DNA of 64,000 bases, taken from NCBI RefSeq assembly GCF_017794965.1, contig NZ_CP051240.1:2356001-2420000 (forward strand). The letters run 5' to 3'. The notes beneath the pieces were generated by a model. That model was not told the DNA's origin and did no database searches. It was given only the letters and a program-made list of their open reading frames with translations. A program made the translations under genes and the position numbers. This DNA comes from Alcanivorax sp. (GTDB taxonomy: Bacteria > Pseudomonadota > Gammaproteobacteria > Pseudomonadales > Alcanivoracaceae). Below, piece by piece: positions 1-6,389 of the stretch. The number at the start of each line of letters is the position of its first letter. The stretch's first letter is position 1.

Positions 1-708
1 TCGCCACTCCACTTCACTACGGGCGCGTATCAGGACGTTCACTGCATACAACAGCCACAGGCCCAGCATACTGATCAGTAGCGGGTACTTCATGGCCGGG
101 TTGATGGTAGATTCGCCAAACAACTTGAGCGTGGAGCCCTGGTGCAGGGTCTGCACCCATTCCACGGAATACTTCACGATCACCACGTTGATCACCCCGA
201 CAATGGACAGCAGCCCTGCTGCCCGAGCGGCCTGACGGGGCTCGCGGATCACGTTCTGCAGGGCGATCACGCCCACATACATAAACAGCAGGATCAGCAT
301 GGAGGTCATCCGCGCATCCCACTGCCAGTAGGTGCCCCAGGTGGGCTTGCCCCACAGGGAACCGGTAATCAGGGAGATGGCGGCCAGTGCAGCGCCAAAC
401 GGCGCGATGGCCTTGAGCATCACTTCCGCCATCTTCATGCGCCACACCACGGCCACCAACCCGGATACACCCAGCGCCATGTAGCCCATCAGCGCGCCGC
501 TGGAGGCCGGGACATGGATAAAGATGATGCGGTAGCTGTTGCCCTGCTGATAATCGCTGGGGGCAAACACCAGCCCCCATACCAGCCCGGTGAGCAGGGT
601 AATCAGGGCAATGGGTGTCAGCCACGGCAGTACCCGGGAACTGAAGGTATGAAAGTAGCGCGGGGATCCCAGCATGTGATACCAGCGCTTGATCGTTTGC
701 CAGACCAT
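1..708 (-). CDS. ccmC: Heme exporter protein CcmC (3' end outside window)
   Basis: Inner-membrane component of the system I cytochrome c maturation pathway; it presents haem to CcmE on the periplasmic side. The reading frame starts with MVWQTIKRWYHML and stays open to the window edge (236 codons), so a short C-terminal part is missing. The family's tryptophan-rich haem-handling signature is visible (WGTYWQWDARMTS), with several hydrophobic segments around it. The ATG directly follows the ccmB stop codon (TAA then ATG), which fits translational coupling in a ccmABC operon running towards lower coordinates. Identification is secure; only the end is unseen. Confidence 0.93.
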   Translation of the reverse strand, partial: MVWQTIKRWYHMLGSPRYFHTFSSRVLPWLTPIALITLLTGLVWGLVFAPSDYQQGNSYRIIFIHVPASSGALMGYMALGVSGLVAVVWRMKMAEVMLKAIAPFGAALAAISLITGSLWGKPTWGTYWQWDARMTSMLILLFMYVGVIALQNVIREPRQAARAAGLLSIVGVINVVIVKYSVEWVQTLHQGSTLKLFGESTINPAMKYPLLISMLGLWLLYAVNVLIRARSEVEWR

Positions 709-1377
709 TTAATTTCCTGAGCTGATTTTGAGACCCGCCGCCACGGCCAGGGGGCCAAGGCTGGCGGTGAGCGCCAACAGCGCACCGAGGATGGCCAGCA
801 CACCCGGCACCGGACCACCCTCCACGGCGGTTCGAATCACCCCGGCGCCGAAAATCAGCACCGGAATGTACAGCGGCAACACCAGTACCGCCAACAATAT
901 CCCGCCCCGGTTCAAGCCCACGGTGAGGGCCGAACCGATGGCCCCGATCACCGTCAGTGCCGGGGTACCCAGCAACAGGCTGAGCATCACCACACCCAGC
1001 ACCCGGTCGGGCAGTTGCAGCATGTGGGCCAGCACCGGTGACACCAGCACCAGGGGCAGGCCGGTGAGTAGCCAGTGGGCCAACAGCTTGGCTGTCACCG
1101 GCACCACCGTCATTACCGGCGAGGTGAGCAACTGCTCCAACACACCACTTTCCTGATCGCGGCGGAACAGACCATCCAGGGACAGCATCACCGCCAGCAG
1201 CGCCGCTACCCACAAGACCCCCGGTGCAATCAACGCCAAGGTCTCCGGTCTGGGTGAGATTGCCAGCGGGAACAGGCTGATCACCATGACGAAGAAGAAC
1301 AGCGGATTGATGATTTCCGCCGGGCTGCGCCACAGCACCAGCAACTCCCGGGACAGGGCCGCACGAAACGCCGTCAT
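709..1377 (-). CDS. ccmB: Heme exporter protein CcmB
   Basis: Membrane permease partner of the CcmA ATPase in the CcmABCD complex, which releases holo-CcmE during cytochrome c maturation. The product is 222 residues, the usual CcmB length, and has about six hydrophobic segments. The N-terminus (FRAALSRELLVLWRSPAEIINPLFFFVMV) and the internal RRDQESGVLEQLLTSP stretch are typical of the family. Its ATG overlaps the ccmA stop (ATGA), and its stop abuts the ccmC start. The multihaem cytochromes encoded further on in this window need this pathway. Confidence 0.95.
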   Translation of the reverse strand: MTAFRAALSRELLVLWRSPAEIINPLFFFVMVISLFPLAISPRPETLALIAPGVLWVAALLAVMLSLDGLFRRDQESGVLEQLLTSPVMTVVPVTAKLLAHWLLTGLPLVLVSPVLAHMLQLPDRVLGVVMLSLLLGTPALTVIGAIGSALTVGLNRGGILLAVLVLPLYIPVLIFGAGVIRTAVEGGPVPGVLAILGALLALTASLGPLAVAAGLKISSGN

Positions 1378-1991
1378 GCCAGCACCTCCGCCCGGCCATT
1401 GGCCAGATGCAGCCTACGTACACCGTCGCCCACCTGATGATGGGAGGTGTAGAGCACCAGGGTGCCGGCATCCGCTGCCCGTTCAATCTGTTGGTCGAGT
1501 TGCGCCACGCCATCCTGGTCGATGGCGGTATAGGGCTCGTCGAGCACCCACACGCCCTTGCGGTCAAGCCACAGGCGCGCCAATGCCACCCGCCGCTTCT
1601 GCCCCGCAGAGAGGTGGGCGGCAGGCACATCCTCAAAACCGCGCAGGCCCACCGCCGCCAGTGCCGCCATGGGATCACCGGACTGGGCGCCCAGCGCACA
1701 GGTAAATTTGAGGTTCTCCAGCGGCGTGAGTTCCTCACGCACACCCGGTTGATGACCCAGATACAGTAGCTCACTGCGCCAGTTGTCATCCCACCAGTCA
1801 CGCTGACCTTCATAGAAGCCATGCAGGCCGACCAGAATGCGCAGCAAGGTGGTCTTGCCGGCCCCGTTAGCGCCGGTTATCTGCCAGATTTCGCCGGCCC
1901 GGGCGGTCAGGGAGACATCACGGAACAGCACGCGATCATCACGTTCGCATTGCAATTGTTCGAGTGTCAGTCGGATGGTGGTATCGGACAC
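1374..1991 (-). CDS. ccmA: Heme exporter ATP-binding protein CcmA
   Basis: ABC ATPase of the cytochrome c maturation exporter. Walker A is GANGAGKTT, the signature motif lies at HLSAGQKRRVALARL, and Walker B is VWVLDEPYTAID. I chose the GTG at 1991 (VSDTTIRLTLEQLQ) because an AGGGAG ribosome-binding site sits about 8 nt upstream. An in-frame ATG at 2027 would add 12 residues without a comparable site. It is the first gene of the ccmABC run and overlaps ccmB by 4 nt. Confidence 0.93.
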   Translation of the reverse strand: MSDTTIRLTLEQLQCERDDRVLFRDVSLTARAGEIWQITGANGAGKTTLLRILVGLHGFYEGQRDWWDDNWRSELLYLGHQPGVREELTPLENLKFTCALGAQSGDPMAALAAVGLRGFEDVPAAHLSAGQKRRVALARLWLDRKGVWVLDEPYTAIDQDGVAQLDQQIERAADAGTLVLYTSHHQVGDGVRRLHLANGRAEVLA

Positions 1992-2130
1992 AATCGGGCT
2001 CCCTGAAACAGCGCCGGAGTATAGCACGGCAGTGCGCGCCGGGGTTGATCCAGCACACTACCCGGGCATCAGGCTTGATTACCGCGCCGGCTACGCTAGC
2101 CTGTAACCTAGTTCATATCCCGGAGCCTCC

Positions 2131-2679
2131 ATGAAACTGCTTCTGCTACCCCTGCTGACCCTGTTGTTGCTCACCGGCTGTGGTGACAACAAACCTCTTG
2201 CCACCGTCAAGGAAGTGGATCTGCAGCAATACGCCGGCACCTGGTATGAGATCGCCCGCCTGCCACAGTGGTTCCAGCGTGGCTGCTACGATTCCACCGC
2301 CACCTACAGCCTGAATGACGATGGTACGGTAAAGGTGATCAATCGCTGTGAACGCAAGGATGAGGACGCCACGGAAGCCGTGGGAACTGCCCGGGTGGTG
2401 CCCGATTCCGGCAATGCCAAGCTCAAGGTGCGCTTCGACAACTGGGTATCACGGCTGATCCCCACCATCACCGAAGGCAACTACTGGATCATCGCCCTGG
2501 ACAAGGACTACCAGACCGTGGTGATTGGCGAACCCAGCCGTGAGTACCTGTGGATCCTGGCACGCCAGCCAGCGCTTCCGGAGGATCAGTATCAGGCACT
2601 GGTGCAAGTGGCTGAGAGCAAGGGGTTCCCGGTTGACCAGCTTGAGCGCAATCGCAACCTGCGTCCCGCATCACCATGA
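2131..2679 (+). CDS. blc: Bacterial lipocalin (Blc-type outer-membrane lipoprotein)
   Basis: Lipocalin of 182 residues with a lipoprotein signal peptide ending in the lipobox LLTGC, so it should be lipid-anchored in the envelope. The lipocalin structural motif GTWYEIARLP is present near residue 34, and the Blc-type conserved sections follow (RCYD-like WFQRGCYDSTATY and NYWIIALDKDYQTVVIGEP). Family members bind fatty acids or lysophospholipids and have been linked to membrane maintenance. The downstream DUF4279 gene starts inside its last codons (4-nt overlap), so the two are probably co-transcribed. Confidence 0.9.
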   Translation: MKLLLLPLLTLLLLTGCGDNKPLATVKEVDLQQYAGTWYEIARLPQWFQRGCYDSTATYSLNDDGTVKVINRCERKDEDATEAVGTARVVPDSGNAKLKVRFDNWVSRLIPTITEGNYWIIALDKDYQTVVIGEPSREYLWILARQPALPEDQYQALVQVAESKGFPVDQLERNRNLRPASP

Positions 2680-3086
2680 GCGATCACCACGTCTATTTTG
2701 CCATTTTCGGTTTCGACCACGACCCGGCCCAACTGGATCTGTTGATGGGCCAGAGTGCGGACGACTACTGGCGGGAAGGGGAAAGCTTCAGTGCCACAGT
2801 GCCTGAGGCACAACGGCGAGAGAACCGCTGGATTATTTCCAGCCAGCTGGACGAGACTGCCAGTCATAGCGATCATTTTGAAAAGCTGCTGCTCAAGCTG
2901 AAACGCCTCGCCCCGCAGCTTGAACAACTGCCCGATGACTACCGCTATGGCATCGGCGTATCACACTACTTTTTCATGGACGATCCGACCTTCTACCTGC
3001 CTGCCGAGATTCTCGACGGCTTTCAGGCACTCGGATTCGACATCAGCTTTGACCAACTGGGACTGGACCATGGCGCTGGAAATTGA
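2676..3086 (+). CDS. DUF4279-like protein
   Basis: Soluble 136-residue protein without signal peptide or membrane segments. The pattern (AIFGFDHDPAQLDLLMG, RRENRWIISSQLDE, SDHFEKLLLKLKRL) resembles the DUF4279 family, which has no known biochemical role. It overlaps the lipocalin stop by 4 nt, and the following CYTH gene starts 17 nt inside its 3' end. It therefore lies in a compact operon of envelope and small accessory genes. The family assignment is by motif memory only. Confidence 0.7.
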   Translation: MSDHHVYFAIFGFDHDPAQLDLLMGQSADDYWREGESFSATVPEAQRRENRWIISSQLDETASHSDHFEKLLLKLKRLAPQLEQLPDDYRYGIGVSHYFFMDDPTFYLPAEILDGFQALGFDISFDQLGLDHGAGN

Positions 3087-3540
3087 ACGCAAGTTTCTTG
3101 TTCGCGACACCGACATTACCGACACCCTGGCCGGCGAGCGCCTGACACAGGGCTATCTCAGCCACGACAAGAACGCCACCGTGCGGGTGCGCATTGCCGG
3201 CGACAGCGCCTGGCTCACCATCAAGGGCAAGACCGAAGGCGCCACCCGCAGTGAATTCGAGTACCCCGTCCCGGTTGAAGATGCCAACGCCATGCTGAAC
3301 GAACTGTGCGGCCAGGGCGTCATCGACAAGACCCGCTACCGCCTGCCCCAAGGCGACCTGTGCTGGGAGATTGATGTCTTCCATGGCGACAATGAGGGGC
3401 TGATCGTGGCGGAAATCGAATTGCCCAGCGAAGACACGACATTCGATAGACCGGACTGGCTTGGCGAAGAAGTCACCGGTGAAGTGCGTTATTACAACAG
3501 CGCGCTAAGCAGCACGCCCTACAAGCACTGGACAAACTGA
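3070..3540 (+). CDS. CYTH domain protein (triphosphate-binding, possible inorganic triphosphatase)
   Basis: The 156-residue product begins MALEIERKFLV, the EXEXK signature of CYTH domains, and continues with the alternating charged beta-strand pattern of the tunnel fold (VRVRIAGDSAWLTIKGK, EIDVFHGDNEGLIVAEIELP). CYTH proteins bind triphosphates with divalent metal; bacterial single-domain members are often inorganic triphosphatases. The upstream in-frame extension from 2920 overlaps the DUF4279 gene and is not CYTH-like, so I start at 3070. Confidence 0.85.
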   Translation: MALEIERKFLVRDTDITDTLAGERLTQGYLSHDKNATVRVRIAGDSAWLTIKGKTEGATRSEFEYPVPVEDANAMLNELCGQGVIDKTRYRLPQGDLCWEIDVFHGDNEGLIVAEIELPSEDTTFDRPDWLGEEVTGEVRYYNSALSSTPYKHWTN

Positions 3541-3547
3541 TCCCCCG

Positions 3548-3733
3548 GTGAAACCAAAAAAGACCTACTCACTCTGGCGGCAAGACGACAACGGGGTTAT
3601 TGCCCGGGTCGCCCGTTACCCGGATAAACAGAGCGCCGAGCAGGCACGGCAGCACTTCGACGCCACCGGTCACAAACAACACTACTGGATTGCTGCAGAT
3701 GATGACGCTGAAGGCCCCGCTACTGATCGCTAG
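3548..3733 (+). CDS. Small hypothetical protein
   Basis: A 61-codon frame with a GTG start 7 nt after the CYTH stop. It encodes a charged soluble peptide (MKPKKTYSLWRQDDNGVIARVARYPDKQ...). It keeps the same direction and tight spacing as the neighbouring genes, and its end overlaps the start of the next lipoprotein by 35 nt. I do not recognise the family. The regular coding look and position support a real gene, but a chance frame cannot be excluded. Confidence 0.5.
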   Translation: MKPKKTYSLWRQDDNGVIARVARYPDKQSAEQARQHFDATGHKQHYWIAADDDAEGPATDR

Positions 3734-4259
3734 CCTGGTGGCCCTGACCGGCTGCATCCCGACGATCAAGAAACAATGGGATGTACAGCCTGTGCAGGGC
3801 TCCGTGATCGACGCCCACACCGGCCAACCCATCGCCGGCGCCACCGTTATTAGCCGCAACAACCCTTCGCTGATCGCCACCACCAACAGCGACGGGCGTT
3901 TCATCATTGAGGAACAGACCCACGTGGGTTTTCACCTGCTGATGGCCGCCAGCGCCATGACGCATCAGGTCTGGCAGGTCAGCCACCCGGATTATGAATA
4001 CGGCATTGCCCGTACCAGCACCTTGCTTCCGCCCCTGTCACGGGAACTTCGAACGCCACAGATTCCGCTGTTTCAGCAACTGCCTGCGTCCCCGGAAGGC
4101 TGCCCGGATTTTGGCTATCTGATGCAGCTTGGCGAATGGAAGCGTCGCCACGATCAGCGCAATCAGGACATACGTTTTGTGGAAACAGAGGATTGCCACA
4201 ACCCCGAGGCTCGCGAGGCGATTTATGAACTGTGGTTTCCCGAACCGGAAAGGAGATAG
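3699..4259 (+). CDS. Lipoprotein with carboxypeptidase-regulatory-like (beta-sandwich) domain
   Basis: A 186-residue predicted lipoprotein. The start at 3699 gives a short signal peptide ending in LVALTGC; earlier in-frame starts lie inside the preceding gene. The segment after the lipobox (GSVIDAHTGQPIAGATVISRNN...TTNSDGRFII) is the characteristic G-x-V-x-D/E...G-x-P-l-x-G-A-x-V...T-x-x-x-G-x-F pattern of carboxypeptidase-regulatory-like domains. These are usually structural or binding modules on the cell surface. The C-terminal half contains two cysteines (EGCPDFGY and TEDCHNPEA) and is unassigned. Confidence 0.7.
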   Translation: MMTLKAPLLIASLVALTGCIPTIKKQWDVQPVQGSVIDAHTGQPIAGATVISRNNPSLIATTNSDGRFIIEEQTHVGFHLLMAASAMTHQVWQVSHPDYEYGIARTSTLLPPLSRELRTPQIPLFQQLPASPEGCPDFGYLMQLGEWKRRHDQRNQDIRFVETEDCHNPEAREAIYELWFPEPERR

Positions 4260-4308
4260 CCCACCGTTGACCCAACGCTACCGCCCATCCGCAACCCGGC
4301 CCGGCCTA

Positions 4309-4336
4309 TTGAAATTCTGCCGGCAGACACTATAGT
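4309..4336 (+). promoter_or_regulatory. Putative sigma-70 promoter for the guanidinium exporter
   Basis: TTGAAA (4309-4314) and TATAGT (4331-4336) are separated by 16 nt. Initiation would fall near 4343, about 12 nt before the first riboswitch hairpin. Confidence 0.6.
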
Positions 4337-4352
4337 CCGAATTCAATTCATG

Positions 4353-4405
4353 CCCGGGGACGACCCCGACCACGGCATCAATTCGGGGACGACCCCATGC
4401 AGGAG
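4353..4405 (+). promoter_or_regulatory. Guanidine-II riboswitch (mini-ykkC RNA)
   Basis: Two small hairpins with identical GGGG-ACGA-CCCC cores occupy 4356-4367 and 4385-4396. Each closes an ACGA tetraloop, and they are joined by a linker of about 17 nt. This is the defining architecture of the mini-ykkC/guanidine-II class (two stems with ACGR loops). The second stem ends 4 nt before the AGGAG ribosome-binding site (4401-4405) of the SMR gene, consistent with translational control in which guanidinium binding exposes the site. Confidence 0.9.
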
Positions 4406-4412
4406 TTAATTC

Positions 4413-4727
4413 ATGGCATGGGTGTATATCTTCTTCGCGGGCTTGCTGGAAATTGGCTGGGCCCTGGGTCTGAAAGCCAGCCACGGTTTTACCCGCCCCC
4501 TACCCACCGTCTTCACCCTGATTGCCGCGGCCCTCAGCTTCTGGTTGCTGGCCCAGGCCATGCGCGACTTGCCCGCCGGCACCGCCTACGCCGTCTGGAG
4601 CGGGATTGGCGCCTTCGGCACCGTGTTGCTGGGGATCGTCTTCTTCCAGGACAGCGTCTCCGTGGCCAAACTGATCTGCCTGTTGATGATCGTGGCGGGG
4701 ATTGTCGGGGTTAAGGTGTTCTCCTGA
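4413..4727 (+). CDS. gdx: SMR-family guanidinium exporter (Gdx/SugE type)
   Basis: A 104-residue four-helix membrane protein of the small multidrug resistance family (MAWVYIFFAGLLEIGWALGLK...). The conserved membrane-embedded glutamate sits in GLLEIGWA, and the sequence AYAVWSGIGAFGTVLLGI is typical of the SugE/Gdx branch. The adjoining guanidine-II riboswitch argues for guanidinium export by proton antiport rather than broad quaternary-ammonium export. The ATG at 4413 lies 7 nt after AGGAG. Confidence 0.92.
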   Translation: MAWVYIFFAGLLEIGWALGLKASHGFTRPLPTVFTLIAAALSFWLLAQAMRDLPAGTAYAVWSGIGAFGTVLLGIVFFQDSVSVAKLICLLMIVAGIVGVKVFS

Positions 4728-5039
4728 GAACACGCCCCCGATGCCTGACCCACACCTCGCTCACCCATCTTCGCTATTGGATTGGGATGCGCAGGCGGAG
4801 ATCGGCCTTCGCCGATTTCCGCCTGCAATGGCTTGAGCCTGTGGGAGTTTCAGCTTGCTGAACGAAAGCGGTTCTTGATCGGGGGATTGTGCTGGAGCCT
4901 TCATTCAACACGCTGAATTTCCCACAAACCCACGCATCCGGTTTTGCCTTTAAAAAAGGGTCTCCCAATATTCGCAACCTTCTTCGCCCAGACAAGCTGG
5001 GCTCCTACAAGGGCTCGCGCCCCCTGGTTTCGCTATTAA
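4728..5039. repeat. Intergenic repeat mosaic between gdx and metR
   Basis: This 312-bp stretch has no credible gene. It holds a short dyad of the GGCGGAGATCGGC...GCCGATTTCCGCC type at about 4793-4826. It also has an imperfect inverted repeat at 4841-4925, with arms beginning GTGGGAGTTTCAGC and ending GCTGAATTTCCCAC. A half-copy of a third family (TTCGCCCAGACAAGCTGGG) lies near 4983. All three recur elsewhere in the window. Confidence 0.7.
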
Positions 5040-5963
5040 CTAACTGCCTTTAACTGCCTTCACCCCACTCAGCGTCTTGAAACACAACGCCTGAGCGGTT
5101 TCCTGAAATTCCTGGATATAGGCCAGCGCTTCATCCTCGATACGGACTGCCGCATACAGGGTTCGCCAGACCCCTTTCTCCCCCAGCCGCACAGTCTTCA
5201 AGAGATCGTGTTCGGTGTACTCGGTCAGCGCCCAACTTGGCAGTGCAGCGACACCACGCCCCGCAGCCACCAGCTGGGCAGTCATTGGCGTCAGTTCCGC
5301 AGTACGGATCGCAGCGGGCTCCACCCGGGCAGGATCCAGGAAGACACTGAACACATCCAGGCGCGCCCTTTCTACCGGATAGGTAATCAGGGTCTGCTCC
5401 GCCAAGTCTTCTGGCTCTACCCACTTTCTGCTCGCCAGGGTTGAACGCCCGGATACCGCCAGCACCAGCTCATAACGGAATAACGGCAGATACTTCACCG
5501 CCTCGTCTTCCAGCGGATCGGAGGTGATCACCATATCCAGATCGCCGCGTAACAGCGCCGGCAAGGGGGCGAAACCGAAGGCCGCAGACAGATCCAGCTC
5601 CACGTCCGGCCAATGCTCGCGGAAGGCATCCAGCGCCGGCATCAGCCACTGGAAACAGGAATGGCAGTCGATGGCAATGTGCAACCGTCCGGACTGTCCT
5701 TCCGCCAGCCGCTTCAATTCCCGCTCCGCCTGCAGCACTTTTGGCAGGATGTCCTGACCCAGCGCCAGCAACCGTAGCCCTGCAGTGGTGAAACGCACCG
5801 GCCGGGTGCGGCGCACCACCAGCTCCACCCCAAGGCGATGCTCCAGATCCTTCAACTGGTGGGACAGGGCCGACTGGGTCACATGCAACCGTTCCGCCGC
5901 CTCCACCAGCGAGCCGGCCTCATCAATGGCCCGCAGGGTGGCGAGATGTCGTAGTTCAAGCAT
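5040..5963 (-). CDS. metR: LysR-type regulator of methionine biosynthesis MetR
   Basis: LysR-family regulator of 307 residues. The N-terminal winged HTH (MLELRHLATLRAIDEAGSLVEAAERLHVTQSALSHQLKDLE) is followed by a co-inducer domain (SGRLHIAIDCHSCFQWLMPALDAF). The sequence closely follows MetR, which uses homocysteine as co-inducer to activate metE. It is divergent from metE, as in other gammaproteobacteria. I start at the ATG at 5963; the open frame continues upstream to 6071 but only into repeat DNA with no similarity to the family. Confidence 0.92.
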   Translation of the reverse strand: MLELRHLATLRAIDEAGSLVEAAERLHVTQSALSHQLKDLEHRLGVELVVRRTRPVRFTTAGLRLLALGQDILPKVLQAERELKRLAEGQSGRLHIAIDCHSCFQWLMPALDAFREHWPDVELDLSAAFGFAPLPALLRGDLDMVITSDPLEDEAVKYLPLFRYELVLAVSGRSTLASRKWVEPEDLAEQTLITYPVERARLDVFSVFLDPARVEPAAIRTAELTPMTAQLVAAGRGVAALPSWALTEYTEHDLLKTVRLGEKGVWRTLYAAVRIEDEALAYIQEFQETAQALCFKTLSGVKAVKGS

Positions 5964-6050
5964 GAAAACCTCCAGCGTTTTCCTTGTGGGAGCTTGCCTG
6001 CAAGCGATTCGTTCCAACAGTGAAAGCATCAATGGCGAGACGTGAGGTCG

Positions 6051-6208
6051 AGTTGAAAGTTCAAAGTTCAAAGTTTAAAAGCGCGGACCAGGCCATCTTG
6101 CCGGCCAAGCCGTACCCGCGCACAAGCGTTTGATGCGCGGAGCCCCCAAACCCCAGGGGCTCCCTATCCTCTCTTCGCGTTTCAACTTTCAACTTTGAAC
6201 TTTCAACT
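6051..6208. repeat. Dispersed inverted repeat, family D copy 1 (AAGTTCAAAG arms)
   Basis: This element of about 158 bp has arms made of iterated AAAGTT(C/G)AAA units that are inverted at its two ends (AGTTGAAAGTTCAAAG and CTTTGAACTTTCAACT). The GC-rich centre includes cgcggacc and gcgcgg blocks. Three further copies lie at 34691, 35645 and 61561. It sits in the metR-metE intergenic region, upstream of metR. Confidence 0.8.
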
Positions 6209-6263
6209 GCTGCTCCCCACCCAGCCGACCAGTCACTGCAGCCAATCCCCTCGCCACACATTA

Positions 6264-6278
6264 ATGAGAAAAACTCAT
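6264..6278. promoter_or_regulatory. Putative MetR operator
   Basis: The perfect dyad ATGAG-AAAAA-CTCAT contains TGAG-N5-CTCA. This matches the size and symmetry of the MetR consensus TGAA-N5-TTCA with one change in each half. It lies 112 nt upstream of metE and on the metR side of the divergent region. Confidence 0.6.
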
Positions 6279-6389
6279 AATCAGGATTAGTTATTTGATT
6301 TTGCCTCAAGTAACGACATCAGCACAATAGCCTCAACTGGCTCGCCCCGGCGAAGCCTGACTTATTGAGAGCATAGCGAAGGACATATC

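Noticed and set aside
17..1822. 601-codon minus-strand open frame across the ccm genes
   Set aside because: It is an out-of-frame shadow of ccmA, ccmB and ccmC; its translation is rich in Arg, Gly, Ala and His with no domain, while the overlapping ccm frames match known families.
5964..6389. Cobalamin or SAM riboswitch before metE
   Set aside because: No conserved riboswitch boxes are visible; the MetR dyad and divergent layout explain the region.
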